A stretch of 64,000 nt of DNA from Bufo bufo (GCF_905171765.1 NC_053390.1:214329208-214393207), one strand, 5' to 3'; positions 12,665 through 23,729 are shown, counted from the stretch's first letter. Made by a program: numbers and translations. Notes: generated by a model not told the origin, from the letters alone.

Positions 12665-13716
12665 TACACTCACCTAAAGAATTATTAGGAACACCATACT
12701 AATACGGTGTTGTACCCCCTTTTGCCTTCAGAACTGCCTTAATTCTATATGGCATTGATTCAACAAGGTGCTGATAGCATTCTTTAGAAATGTTGGCCCA
12801 TATTGATAGGATAGCATCTTGCAGTTGATGGAGATTTGAGGGATGCACATCCAGGGCACGAAGCTCCCGTTCCACCACATCCCAAAGGTGCTCTATTGGG
12901 TTGAGATCTGGTGACTGTGGGGGCCATTTTAGTACAGTGAACTCATTGTCATGTTCAAGAAACCAATTTGAAATGATTCGAGCTTTGTGACATGGTGCAT
13001 TATCCTGCTGGAAGTAGCCATCAGAGGATGGATACATGTTCTCATTCTGTTTACGCCAAATTCGGACTCTACCATTTGAATGTCTCAACAGAAATCGAGA
13101 CTCATCAGACCAGGCAACATTTTTCCAGTCTTCAACAGTCCAATTTTGGTGAGCTCGTGCAAATTGTAGCCTCTTTTTCCTATTTGTAGTGGAGATGAGT
13201 GGTACCCGGTGGGGTCTTCTGCTGTTGTAGCCCATCCGCCTCAAGGTTGTGCGTGTTGTGGCTTCACAAATGCTTTGTTGCATACCTCGGTTGTAACGAG
13301 TGGTTATTTCAGTCAACGTTGCTCTTCTATCAGCTTAAATCAGTCGGCCCATTCTCCTTTGACCTCTAGCATCCACAAGGCATTTTTGCCCACAGGACTG
13401 CCGCATACTGGATGTATTTCCCTTTTCACACCATTCTTTGTAAACCCTAGAAATGGTTGTGCGTGAAAATCCCAGTAACTGAGCAGATTGTGAAATACTC
13501 AGACCGGCCTGTCTGGCACCAACAACCATGCCGCGCTCAAAATTGCTTAAATCACCTTTCTTTCCCATTCTGACATTCAGTTTGGAGTTCAGGAGATTGT
13601 CTTGACCAGGACCACACCCCTAAATGCATTGAAGCAACTGCCATGTGATTGGTTGACTAGATAATTGCATTAATGAGAAATAGAACAGGTGTTCCTAATA
13701 ATTCTTTAGGTGAGTG
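12665..13716 (-). mobile_element. Tc1/mariner element, 1052 bp, DD36E type
   Basis: The ends are perfect 29-bp inverted repeats (12665-12693 and 13688-13716, starting CACTCACCTAAAGAATTATT). They are flanked by TA duplications at 12663-12664 and 13717-13718. It sits inside the endonuclease region of the older L1 copy, so it is younger than that LINE. The perfect terminal repeats suggest fairly recent movement, but the transposase is broken, so it would need a helper in trans. Confidence 0.9.
12699..13568 (-). pseudogene. Tc1 transposase, internally deleted (DD36E)
   Basis: The N-terminal paired-type helix-turn-helix region (MGKKGDLSNFERGMVVGARQ onward) is in one frame to a stop near 13335. 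The second part (13316-12699) continues to the C-terminus. Catalytic residues visible are D in WSDESRF, D in FQQDNAPCH and E in NPIEHLW, with 36 residues between the last two. About 45 residues that normally hold the GGG..VWG segment are missing between IWRKQNENM and SSDGYFQQDN. The junction reads MYPSSDG, where both sides of the lost block would carry M-P-S-like words, suggesting loss between short direct repeats. One stop also interrupts the frame. DD36E copies have been called Incomer. Confidence 0.85.
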
Positions 13717-13860
13717 TACATTCACTATACAATAAACAGTTCCCTTAATACTCACTTTAATTATGAGATACCTGCCCACTGGGTCTTCTAGGGTATCGAG
13801 GATTTCATGTTGAATTTGAGAATTAAATAGGATGGCTAGGGTCACTGTATAAAACGCCAC

Positions 13861-15215
13861 TCAGTGAGGAAACTGAATGGGCTTACAGCACTGTTCACTG
13901 AGAAGCAAATGTCTAAAGCACAACACCAGCAGCCTGCTGGAGTATAGTGAGGTGATTATTAGTTCATACACCCCATATCTCCATGGGGCTTTAACTGAGT
14001 ATTATGGCTGCATTCGATAAGAGAGGCTTACTCCTTGGCATCTGATCCCGAGTTGCATCCACCCAGACACCCGCAATCCAGGTCTGTTCCACGTATCCCC
14101 ACACCGGAGGTGCTGCTGGCCTTTCTGCTTTATAGTGAGGCTTGATACCTCTGCAGTTGGGGAGAGGACAAGCTGGAGCGTGGTCTCGCTGTGAGAGAAT
14201 GGCTGTATCCAGTCACAAGACTGTAAATGTGCTGTGATACAGCCGGTGCCTACAGGGAAGGTGGATAGCCAGTTTTGTGACAGAGGACTCTTGTCCACCC
14301 CTTATCTTGCACCAGAGAAAATAGGCTTACTGGCAGAAGTTCCTACAAAACGGGGCCATTGTCTAGCGCCGCCTCCCAGAAGTGTTTTTCCAACAATTTA
14401 AAGAAATATGGGTGAATTGTAAGGGGATTTGGGGGTCACTCAATATAAGGCAAATAATGGACAGGTGTATAAAGGTTTATCGGGGATGCTTTATCACATA
14501 TATTCACTAAACATAATTAAAATGATTAAAAACATAATAGTAAAACCATGATCAATGGTAAAAGACATAGTCATATTAGACGTCTAGTAACATATGGTGA
14601 GAAACCGTGCAAATTGGCAAAATAGCAGTAAATTCAATTGATTGGTGAATTGGATGGTTGTTCACCACAGTCTCAATAGGCTCCTATCTGAGGAGACAAG
14701 TCAGTTGGACGCATACAATGTGTGTGTCACAATAGTATCCACACAATAGGACTCAATTTTGGAATTTCTCTTAGGATTCTACTACATATGCTGGATGAGA
14801 AAAGGCCAATTGTCAGACAGTACTCTTACTGGTACGGTGCAGTACTTTACCGCTCTTGACGTCCGCTTTTGGCGTTCCACTTGTGCAGGGTGAAGTTAGT
14901 CTTCGCTGTAGTCTGCCAGGACCTATGTGATGTTGGTCTCCGGTGTGACCTGCAAGGACCTGCGTGGCGTCCCACGTGGTTCTCAAGCAGGTCACGTGAT
15001 CAAGAGTTCAGGCGGAGCTTTATTCCGTATTTGGATACAAAGGTCTTTTTTTCAAATATTGTTAGATTTCCCGGGTATATGTTTATGCGAACCAGAGCGC
15101 TCTTTCTTGGTAGCTCTTCCTTGATATTCCCTCACTGTTATTTACCAAACGCGTTTTGGGGTAGAGAACCCCTTCCTCAGTGGTTTAAACTGTGGTGTAA
15201 TTCAACAGAAGATTC
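13861..15215. other. Non-coding; probable Penelope-type terminal region in its right half
   Basis: No protein is recognised. From about 14440 the sequence (an A-rich stretch, then ACGTGGTTCTCAAGCAGGTC near 14970 and the hammerhead motif at 15143-15190) is consistent with the non-coding terminal region of a Penelope-like element on the minus strand. That assignment rests mainly on the ribozyme motif. Confidence 0.35.
15143..15190 (-). ncRNA. Penelope-type hammerhead ribozyme remnant
   Basis: On the minus strand the order is CCA, CTGAGGA (15180-15174), a helix II of GGGG/CCCC closed by a short loop (15158-15173), AAAA (15157-15154) where active ribozymes have GAAA, and then CGCGTTTGG. The minimal helix III made of CGCG is characteristic of hammerheads found in Penelope-like retroelements. 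The expected G12 is replaced by A, which should destroy self-cleavage. Helix I is short (CCA with TGG). Confidence 0.6.
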
Positions 15216-16009
15216 ATCTGAAAAATCCACCTTCTGCCACTTGTCCAGCGTCCATCCTTTTAGCAGGCTGTGGCCCTTGGCAAATGCCACACGTTTTTTT
15301 TATTGTCTTTTGTTTAGTGCTGGCTTATGGGCACTGATTCGACCATGGAGGCCATTTCGAGACAGAATCCGACAAACTGTTCTGGTTGACACAGGGACTT
15401 CAGGTGACCAGGTCTCGAGGAGCTCTGCTGCAGTGGAAAATGGGCTGGCCTTGGATTTTCGAGCCAACAAACGGTCCTCTCGAGCAGTTGTCTTGTGGGG
15501 TCGGCCTGACCTGGCCTTGTCCAAAACGTCTCCAGTCTCTTCAAATCTTTTTTTTATCCTCTGAACTTGACGCTAAGACACATTGAAGGTGTCTGCCACA
15601 TCAGCAGTGGATCTGGTCTTCAGCCTCTTGATAATCAACACTTTAGTCTCCGGGTGAATCTTAGGTATGTTTGCAGAGGTCTAGTTGCAGTTGATGTGAA
15701 GGTCTAGTGTACTGGGGTTCTTTTTATACACACCTAAGACCTAATTGATCCATTATTAGTCACAGGTGAAGCTCATATGACAAGGCGACAACACTTATGT
15801 CTTGGCAAAAATTTACTCAATGGGCTTTACTAAGCTGTGAATATTAGAATACTTTTTGTCAGTTTCGTTTTGCACTGAAACATTATTACAAGAGCTGTTG
15901 GGATTAAAATGACCCATTTCTTGTAACAAAATCTTGATTAGAAATATATTTTAGCGGCACTTCAGGTCAATTTGTACACAAGCGACAAGACTTTTGTCAG
16001 GGACTGTAC
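15216..16009 (-). mobile_element. 5' half of a Tc1 element, truncated
   Basis: The minus-strand 5' end begins at 16009 with CAGTCCCTGACAAAAGTCTT, a Tc1-type terminal repeat next to a TA at about 16010. The copy ends abruptly at about 15216 inside the transposase gene, where Penelope-like sequence begins. The 3' half is absent from the window. Confidence 0.7.
15225..15665 (-). pseudogene. Tc1 transposase N-terminal part
   Basis: The minus-strand frame reads IHPETKVLIIKRLKTRSTAD, one stop, then a second helix-turn-helix region. GRPHKTTAREDRLLARK is the GRPR-like motif, followed by VSTRTVCRILSRNGLHGRIS. It ends around GWTLDKWQKV, just before the first catalytic aspartate. The DDE domain is missing, so it has lost all catalytic function. 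A protein of about 340 residues would be usual. Confidence 0.75.
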
Positions 16010-17060
16010 TGGTGACCCCACAGAGCAGCACCAATCGCAATTAGATCTCACCCCCTCACAGACTAATCACATTCAGACACCATCTCCACCGCACCCCCCA
16101 AAGTAGTCATTTTCAGGCTCATCACTCCTTCCCCTAAAGTAGTCAAAGAGCTGTTTTCACTTCATAACCAGCCTCCCTTATTCTCCCAGCAATCGCATTC
16201 AGGTTCACCAACCTCCCCCAAATCTGGTCACAGTGATCATTCCCCCATCTCCCTAAGCTCACAATCCTGCCCCCCCCCCCAAACTGGTCACATGCTTGTT
16301 CCCTCATCTCCCCAAGCTCAATTTCCTCCCCCTACTGCAAATCTGGCCATATGCTCATTCCCCCATCTTCCAAGCTCAACCCCCCCCCCCTCAAATATGG
16401 TCACATGATCGTCTCCCCATCTCCCCTTCCTGCCCCCAGTCCCAATCTGGTCACATGCTCATTTCCCCATCTCCCTCTCATTTCCTCACCCCCAATCTGG
16501 TCACACACAAACTCTCAGTAGATTTAAATACCTTTGTTTATGGCAGTCCTCAGGAGGAGAAGATGCGCAGCGGCGTGGTACAGTAGAGGCCATCCAGTAG
16601 CGTAGCAGAGGGCGGTAAGTGTGAGGGGCGGGTCTAGCTGGCGCGTCCTGCATGACACGTCTGAAGATCATTCAGTGTTACAGCGTGGCAGTGGGGCATC
16701 CAACAAATGGTGACAAGACTGAAAAGTCTTACCGTCATCTGGTGACAGCTGCCATGCCAGCAGAATGCGGTCTGCCGCCACCTCTGGCACGCATGGCACA
16801 GGTTGCAGACCCCTTTCCTAGGGTATATTAACACAAGGCAGATTTGTTGCAGAAATTTCTGGAATAGATTTACGGAATATATATATAACTTCTGAATAGC
16901 ATCTTAATAGTATGGTCAGCATAAAAGAGTCCTGAAACATCATCTCAAAATTTTACTAAATCCATCATAGCACATTATTACACCTCTTGTTAATGTGTCA
17001 TACACCATTTTTATGGGAGATTAGCATCAGATGTATGGATAATCTTGCCAGGAGCATCCT
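16010..17060. other. C-rich stretch without genes, with a degenerate minisatellite
   Basis: About 16200-16510 repeats the words TCTGGTCACATGCTCATT and CCCCATCTCCC roughly every 50-65 bases, five or six times, with poly-C tracts. The rest to 17060 shows no frame or repeat that I recognise. Confidence 0.5.
16200..16510. repeat. Degenerate C-rich tandem repeat
   Basis: About five or six diverged units each hold TGGTCACATG followed by a C-rich segment and CATCTCCC. Unit length varies because of poly-C length changes. The open frame 16296-16586 is a product of this repeat. Confidence 0.6.
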
Positions 17061-17108
17061 TTATGCCTTCCTTCCTCTCCTGGTCTGTGTTTGCTACCCT
17101 AAACAGAT

Positions 17109-17135
17109 ATTCCCTTACCAGCAGGACAGATGGGG
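17109..17135 (+). repeat. DIRS left inverted terminal repeat
   Basis: ATTCCCTTACCAGCAGGACA with GATGGGG matches, as reverse complement, the segment at 22025-22058. The right copy has extra bases (GGACG next to TAAGGG). Confidence 0.7.
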
Positions 17136-17917
17136 TTAACCCCCCCCCCCCTGTGGACTGGTAGGACCGGCGGAATTTTAATGAGCCCAAGTAATAATTA
17201 AACACTTAAACCTCCCCTATAAAGGAGGGAATCACCTCCAGCCCATCGTGTTTTTTTCTGTCCTCCGGGTGGGTGGACTAGGCGGTGATTCCTCCTCTTT
17301 AGGGGGGAATCTTTTTTTCATTTTATCTGCGGACTTTGCCTTCGCTTTTACTAGATGGTTTGTCCGACAGCTTACCTGCTGCCGGCGCTGCGCAGCGGTG
17401 CTTCGCTGCGGTGTGTATTTCGGCGTCCCTGGTCCTCTTCCTTGCGGCCGCTGGGCGCCACCATCTTCCGGAAGTGATGTTGGAATCTCTGACTTCACTT
17501 CCGGAATTTTTCCTTTACGACGCGATTTTGTGTCCTTTTGTGATTTTTTAATATATGATTAGCAATTTTTCCTCCGGTTGGAGGATTTATTGTATTCCTT
17601 CCTGGGGGGGGGAAACTTTTTATTTACTGATATGTGTTTTCTCCTCTTGGGGCGGCGACTCAGTTCTGAGCCCATCCCCTCCCCTATTTAAGGAAGCATT
17701 GTGCACCAGGTCATTCTCTGGCTGCACATGCTTTTTAAGCTAGCTCCCAGAATCCTATAAGCTGGTGTTCCTCCACTTATTGGTGCCTTATTTCTGGTCC
17801 TCATTTTCAGCTTCCGCCGGTCTGCCTTTCTTTTACCTTTCTCCTGAAACATTTATTGGTTGTTTACAAATGTTTTACTTGTCCTTTTTTTCCCGCAGTC
17901 TCCACGGGATTCGAATG

Positions 17918-19092
17918 GCAAAAAAAGGCGGGTTCCAAGCGGAAACATTTATTGTGCTATGATGTAGCGCACTTTTGGAGGATAGCTGTCCCTACTCCAG
18001 GTGTGACGGCTGCCGTCCGAGGGTCCAACCTTCCACCGAACCTACGATGCAGGATATGTATCAGTGGGTGAAGACCTATGTTGATGGATCCATCAAAGGG
18101 GTTATAAGCCTGCTGGATGAGCGGCTTCCTACTCAGACTCCTATGGAGTCCTCGGCTCCAGTAGAGAGACCTTCCGTAGTCTCCTTGGGTTCCTCCTGAT
18201 AAGACGCAAAAGTTACTTAAGTCCATCAGGTCGGGGGACCATGATGTTGACCTGGGGGATTCCTCTGATACTGCTAGTCGGGCACTTTGTGTCTTTAAAG
18301 TGAATGAGACCCTCCTCTCTGTCATGCGCACAGAGTGGAAAAAACCCGAAAAAGGTCAGATTCTAACTAAAAGATTCAGAACCATGTTTCCGATGGAAAA
18401 ACCCCTGGTGGAATCGTGGGGTTCCATTTCCAAGGTGGACATGGCTATTCCCAAACTGTCCAAGCGCACTCTGGTTCCTGCGGACGATGGGTCGAGTCTG
18501 CAGGATCCCCTTGACAGGAGAGCAGAGTGCACATTCAGGAGAGGTTATACGGCAGCTTCCGCGTCTACGGCCATCGCTGCTACAGAAGTTTCTACCTTCC
18601 TCCGGTCTCAATTAAACCAGATCCAGATGGATGTGGATCAGAAGGTGTCTCGGGATGACATTCTGGCTAGCTTTCAATACTGTCAACCTGGCAATGGGTT
18701 TCCTGTCTGATACAGCGCAACAACAGCTGAAGTTGGCGGCCAAAACCATGGCCCTGGTGTCAGCGGCCTGCAGGCCTTTGTGGCTTAAGCCTTGGGCCGC
18801 TGACAATTCCTCTAAATATAATTTATGTAGCCTTCCCTTTGAGCCCAACCGTTTGTTCGGCTCAGAGTTGGATAAGATTATGGAAGGCCTGTCAGATAAA
18901 AAGGGGAAGAGTCTTCCCCAACAGTCCTTTCGGGGGCGGGGCAGACAAAACCGTGGTGGTAGGTCTGACCAGCAGTCAAGAGCCCGGAGGGACTGGGGAG
19001 CGCAGCGAAGAGGTTCGAGGCGCTCTCGTGAAGGAGCCAAGGATAAAAAAATCCACCTCCTGAGTACGGGCCTCCTCGAGGCCCTTGGATGA
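17918..19092 (+). pseudogene. DIRS gag-like ORF, frameshifted
   Basis: Reading starts near ATG 17918 (MAKK, then GSKRKHLLCYD after a shift). It continues in another frame with LEDSCPYSRCDGCRPRVQP, a Cys-rich motif (17975-18199). Another shift leads to 18300-18710 (MNETLLSVMRTEWKKPEKGQ onward), then 18670-19092 (VNLAMGFLSDTAQQQLKLAA). It ends in an Arg/Gly-rich tail (RGRGRQNRGGRSDQQ) likely to bind RNA. DIRS Gag is thought to package the transcript. At least three frameshifts disable it. Confidence 0.7.
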
Positions 19093-21431
19093 CTCCCGTT
19101 ACTCCTGCCATCCTGCCAGAAGACTTCCCCACTCCCCTGCCTCATCTTCCCATCGGAGGTCGACTCTCCCACTTCAAGGACATCTGGATCCGAGAGATTT
19201 TGGATCCCTGGGTCCTGAATGTCATCTCAGAGGGGTACTCAATCAATCTTCTTTCTCTGCCTCCGGACAGGTTCATCAAAACTAAACTTCTACAGGGCGC
19301 AAGGCAGTCGGTTCTGGAGGCTTACATTCAGGATTACATCCACAAGGGGGCTCTGGAGGAGGTTCCGGCCGGAGAACGGGGCTTAGGGATTTATTCACCA
19401 GTGTTTCTGCTTCCCAAGGTGTCAGGGGATCTCCGGATGATTATCGATTTGAGATTCTTCAATCGATACGTAAGGAAAGTAAGGTTTCGTATGGAAACCA
19501 TCAGGTCAGTGGTTCACGTTCTCAATCCTGGAGATGTGATTGCAACCCTGGACCTCAAGGATGCATATTTGCACATCCTGATTCATCCTGCTTCCAGGAA
19601 ATATCTCAGGATCGCGGTCCAGGTGTCGGGTGTCACCAGACACCTTCAGTTCGTTGCCCTTCCCTTCGGCATTTCTTCTGCCCCTCACACTTTCACCAAG
19701 GTGGTAGTTTCTGTGGTGGCGGCTCTAAGACTCCAAGGACTGACCATCATTCCTTATCTGGACGATTGGCTTTTAAAAGCCTCTTCCTTTGTGCTCCTGA
19801 TCCACCATCTTCATGTAGCGATTTCCTTTCTGTTCCGCCTAGGGTGGATCATCAACTGGCAGAAATCGAATGTGAGCCCGTCGACTTCAGTAAGATATGT
19901 AGGCTTCATAATCGACTCCGTTGGGATGTCTCTCCGGTTGACTCCAGAAAGAAGATCCCGAATACAGAACACGGCAGAATTCCTATCCGTGCCTCAGCGA
20001 GTTCCAATTCGGACTCTCATGAAGATGTTAGGGCTCATGTCAGCGTCTGCGGAAGCAGTCCCTTGGGCTTTATGGCACCTCCGGCCACTGCAGTCGGAGG
20101 TCCTCTGCAAATGGAATGGCAGCCGCGCCGGGCTGAACTCCCTGTGTTCCCTGTCTTGGCAAACTTGGCATTCCCTCAGATGGTGGAGCCATCTTTTAGA
20201 TGGGAAGTCTATGACCCAGCCAACCTGGGTCATATTGACAACAGATGCGTCCCAGGTAGGCTGGGGCGCTCATCTAGACGATTCTCCAGTTCAGGGATCC
20301 TGGTCTCCTCAGGAGCGGCTTCTCTCATCCAATCTCCGCGAGATTCGAGCTATCCGGCTAGCCCTCCTTCACTTCACCCCTCAGATCCGGGGAAAAGCGG
20401 TGAAAGTCCAGTCAGACAATATGACTGCGGTACTTTACATCAACAAGCAGGGAGGCACAAGATCACTTCCCCTCTTATCAGAAATCAGGGTGATTCTGGA
20501 TTGGGCAGAGTTGAACCTTTCCCACTTATCTGCGATTCACATTCGAGGCTCCCTCAATATGATAGCGGATCGGTTGAGCCGTGGTCTTCCAACAGTGGAG
20601 TGGTCTTTACATCCGGAGATATTCAAGCAGATAGTCCTCAAGTGGGGAATGCCAGAGGTGGATCTTATGGCAACAAGGTTCAACGCCAAGGTGGAGAGGT
20701 TTTGCTTCCTTTACAGGGAGGACAACCCCCGGGCGATAGATGCTCTGTCAATATCCTGGAGGTTCAGGCTGGCTTACATCTTCGCCTCCATTTTCCATGA
20801 TTCCGAGGGTATTGATGAAAATCCATCAGGATCAGGCCTCGGTGATAGCCATCATACCGTTTCGGCCGAAGAGATCCTGGTTTACCCAGCTCACCCAAAT
20901 GAGTCGAGGGCAATTTTGGAGACTCCCACCTCAGCAGACCCTGGTGTCGTGGGACACTCACCTCTGCTCAGATCTGCACAGGTTCAACCTGACAGCCTGG
21001 AGGTTGATCAGTCCCTTCCCAGAATAGAAGGGCTTTCAGAGTTGGTCCTGAGAACACTGTCTCATTCAAGAGCAGACTCTACTAAGAGAGCCTACTCACG
21101 GATTATGAGGATATTCTCTTCTTGGTGTTCCTCAAAGGAGGTGGCGTCTGCAGATCCGCCCCTCCCCATCATCCTTCAGTTTCTGCAAGATGGCCTTGAC
21201 AAAGGCCTTGCTCCATCTACCTTGAGGGTTCAAGTTTCAGCCATTTCAGCTTGTCTCAACAAGTCTTTTTCTCAGGACCCGCTCATCAAACGGTTCCTTA
21301 AAGGAGCTGAAAGATTAAAGCCTACAGTACTGAAACCCATTCCTCAGTGGTATTTATCAGTAGTTCTCAAGGGTTTAACATCTCCCCCCTTTGAGCCTTT
21401 GGAGGAGGTAGATTTCAAGTTTGTCACATAG
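19089..21431 (+). pseudogene. DIRS reverse transcriptase, RNase H and start of tyrosine recombinase
   Basis: This open frame of 780 codons has RT motifs LPKVSGDLRMIIDLRFFNR, DLKDAYLH (motif A) and YLDDWL (catalytic YLDD). RNase H follows with TTDAS, NLREIRAI, SDNMTAV and ADRLSR. The stretch from about residue 570 to 645 is out of the true frame: the DIRS-like linker (FSMIPRVLMKIHQDQASVIA) is read one frame over at 20740-21027. Two compensating frameshifts are therefore present and the long ORF is partly accidental. The end (HSRADSTKRAYSRIMRIFSS through STLRVQVSAISACLN) is the recombinase core-binding domain. It starts within four bases of the gag stop, a usual DIRS overlap. Confidence 0.85.
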
Positions 21432-21960
21432 AAACTTGTCTTTCCCCTTGCTGTGACTTCGGCCAAGAGGGTCTCTGAGCTTCAAGCTCTATCAGCGCAC
21501 AAGCTCTATACCATTTTTTTGAAAGACCGGGTCCTTTAAAGATTTCTCCCGTACTTTAGGCCTAAGGTTCCTTCTTTCCAGAATATCAACCAGGTGATAT
21601 CCCTCCCGGTTCTTTCTAGATCTTCTACCTCCTCAGAGGAACCTGCTATACATCCTCCGGATGCCTCCGGATCTATGTGGATAGATCAAAGGAGTTCAGG
21701 AAAGATGAAAATCTTCTAATCCTGTTTGCCGGTAAGTTTAAATGCCGTAAGGTGTCTAAACCATCCATCAGTCGATGGATTAAGGAGGCTATTAAGGAAT
21801 CCTTTGTTTCCCAATCTCTAGACCCTCCGGGGTTTGTAAAAGCCCATTTTACGAGGGCTGTTTTGCCGAGAGGAGTCTTCTTCCGCTCGACATGATTTGC
21901 AAATCTGCCTCCTGGAGCTCTGAATCAACATTCATCTCCCATTATAGACTAGATGCCAGA
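21430..21960 (+). pseudogene. DIRS tyrosine recombinase catalytic half, frameshifted
   Basis: Fragments read in changing frames: AKRVSELQALSAHKLY holds the first catalytic Arg in RVSEL. LFAGKFKCRKVSKPSISRWI is followed by AHFTRAVLPRG, the H-x-x-R box with second Arg. Then come ICKSASWSSESTF and SHYRLDARLTEY, where the Tyr of HYRLD is the expected nucleophile. Stops at 21431 and about 21538 and several shifts make it dead. The recombinase would insert the circular copy. Confidence 0.7.
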
Positions 21961-22024
21961 TTAACTGAGTACTCAGCCTTTTGCCAGGCATGATGGCCCT
22001 CCCTAGGGGTTCTTCTTGCTATCT

Positions 22025-22113
22025 CCCCATCTGTGCTGCTGGTAGGACGTAAGGGAATCGTTAATTTCTAACGATAATTTGTTTTCCCTTAGTCCTAAAA
22101 GCAGCACACAAAT
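22025..22113. repeat. DIRS right terminal repeat and hairpin
   Basis: GTGCTGCTGGTAGGACGTAA (22033 on) pairs with TTAGTCCTAAAAGCAGCAC (to 22107), giving a 75-base hairpin with CGTTA...TAACG inside. Its left part also matches the left terminal repeat at 17109-17135. This fits the internal complementary region of DIRS elements that guides circle formation. Confidence 0.65.
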
Positions 22114-22140
22114 TTCCCACCATAGTAAGACGAGGAAGGA

Positions 22141-23304
22141 GAAGGAAATTTATTGGGCGATTCATGGATCAAACACCTGTTATGAATTTTGTCATTAGGC
22201 TCCTTGTTAGAGAACAGCAAGTTGTGCAAAAAGTACAGAAACATTGAACAGTTGGACATGTGCATTCAAAAGTTTAGAGACGGTCACATTAAGTTTACCT
22301 GTAAAGGTTAGAATGCATTTTAGGTTCATCCTGAAATTTCACCCACAAGCCAAATATGCCTAACTTTTTGTTAATAGTGTACCTGTGGCACACCTGGCAT
22401 TTCTGGTATTTCTTATTATAGTCCCTAAAATAAAATAAACTTTACTGGTGTGAAAGGCAGTTCCAACAGTGTGGGAACATTAAAAATTGGAACTGTGAAG
22501 TTTGTAATGGCTCATAATCTTGTAAAGTAAAAGAAAATAAATCCGCTCATAGCACTGATGAAACAATTGCTGTTCAAATCTGCTGTGTGTAAAGATTTAT
22601 ATACTGCACAAGCTACTGACACTGTTATTATGCACATCATGATGCTGCAAAACACATCCTCTCTTTATTTTTACTATGATGTTCACAGCTGTATTTGCCA
22701 CTAGGAATCTTAAGGTGAGCACCTAGGGCAGCACAATTTAGGGGGCAGTGCTATAATGAGTGCATTGGCTGCTGCCACCAAAATTAGGAATTTGCTTAAG
22801 AATCCAGCAGAGGGAAATAAAGGTTTGTTTAGGCAAAGGAACACGTGTATATGTGAGAATGATTGGTGGCTGTTAACATCAATTTTTTTCCCATGTTTAC
22901 CATTTACATTGGGGGAAAAAAAAGATGCAAAAGCACAGTACGCTATGCTTTTCTATTCTGCAAAAAAAAAAAAAACATATACATTAACGGATATATAACT
23001 TTTTTTTTCCACAATTGAACCCTCACCCTATGGTGACAGATGCTACTGTATGATATTTGTCTCAGGCATATATATATATATATATATATAAACGTTGGGA
23101 AAAAATGGGATGTGAATACAGCATGACCAACTGTGCAGTTGTGAAATGTAATATTGCTGTCAATTGATCCAGATATCCACACATAGAGGGATATTTATCA
23201 AGACTGATGTTTTCTACATCGCTCTTGATATCCCCTGCACCCATGCAGAATTCTTAACTTTTGATGAGGCACACACCCCGTCATAAATCAACATTTAACT
23301 ATTA
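22141..23304. other. No gene seen
   Basis: AT-rich sequence with no recognised protein. It includes a short poly-A (22963-22975) and a TA microsatellite at about 23070-23091. Confidence 0.45.
23070..23091. repeat. (TA)n microsatellite
   Basis: Eleven TA dinucleotides in a row follow GCA at the start of the run. Short frames reading YIYIYI on the minus strand come from it. Confidence 0.9.
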
Positions 23305-23306
23305 CC

Positions 23307-23729
23307 TTAAAGCGGTTATCCCATGACTAATGTAAAAAAGGAAAATCAGACATCATATAGTACATGACAATCTATTTCTAACAAAGCTAGAACTAGCCCT
23401 GTACTTCTCATGGATCCAGAGATCTTCTCATTCATTGTTCTGCTAAATTTATACCAAGCTAACAGCTCAAAGGGAGTGTCTTTTCTGCTGCAGCTAAGGG
23501 GGTGTGTCTCAGCTCTACCTATCACAGCTCAGGAGGCAGCTAAAGGATGAAACGGAGCATGTGTGGCCATCTCAGTGAGCAGGTCAAAGAAATAAGAAAA
23601 ACAAATAAACAGCAGGTGGCGCTATACATATACATTTTATTAAATAGCTCAGTGCCTATGCAAAAATTTTTATTACATGCAATTACAAAAGCATTCAGAT
23701 CCATGTGCTGGTTTGAAAACACCTTTAAC
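23307..23729. mobile_element. TTAA-flanked MITE-like element
   Basis: It is bounded by TTAA on both sides (CCTTAAAGCGGTTATCCCAT at the left, AAAACACCTTTAACG at the right). The ends are short imperfect inverted repeats. There is no coding content. It is a non-autonomous TTAA-target element by inference. Confidence 0.45.

Larger units (their letters stand above)
10680..13860 (-). pseudogene. Decayed L1-type LINE ORF2, split by a Tc1 element
   Basis: On the minus strand the pieces fall in the order of an L1/Tx1-type ORF2. First is the endonuclease N-part (13860-13719, AILFNSQIQHEILDTLEDPV then GRYLIIKV). After the Tc1 at 12665-13716 the endonuclease resumes (12662-12482, YTPNTSNRSYFSSILE and DGNFSVVQDLNLDRSG). 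The RT N-terminal part follows at 12200-11841, motif A-like NADKAFD at about 11540-11570, and RQGCPLSSLL near 11380. A degraded FADD box (ATDD) lies at about 11290, with a possible thumb to 10680. L1 proteins nick DNA and reverse-transcribe at the target. Many stops and frameshifts make this copy dead. Its 5' end is unclear beyond 13860. Confidence 0.65.
17060..22140 (+). mobile_element. DIRS-type tyrosine-recombinase retrotransposon, decayed
   Basis: The parts come in DIRS order: left inverted terminal repeat (17109-17135), TATA-like CCCCTATAAAGGAGGG (about 17213-17228), gag, RT plus RNase H, tyrosine recombinase, right inverted terminal repeat (22025-22058) and a hairpin to 22107. No LTRs, integrase or target duplication are seen, as expected for elements that integrate circular DNA with a tyrosine recombinase. 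Frameshifts in gag, in the RNase H to recombinase linker and in the recombinase make the copy inactive. Outer ends are approximate. Confidence 0.85.

Noticed and set aside
14869..15564. 231-codon plus-strand ORF
   Set aside because: It spans the Penelope-like region and runs antisense through Tc1 transposase, so it is a chance frame.
19766..20800. 344-codon plus-strand ORF
   Set aside because: It is a shadow frame of the DIRS RT/RNase H region, whose motifs are in the 19089-21431 frame.
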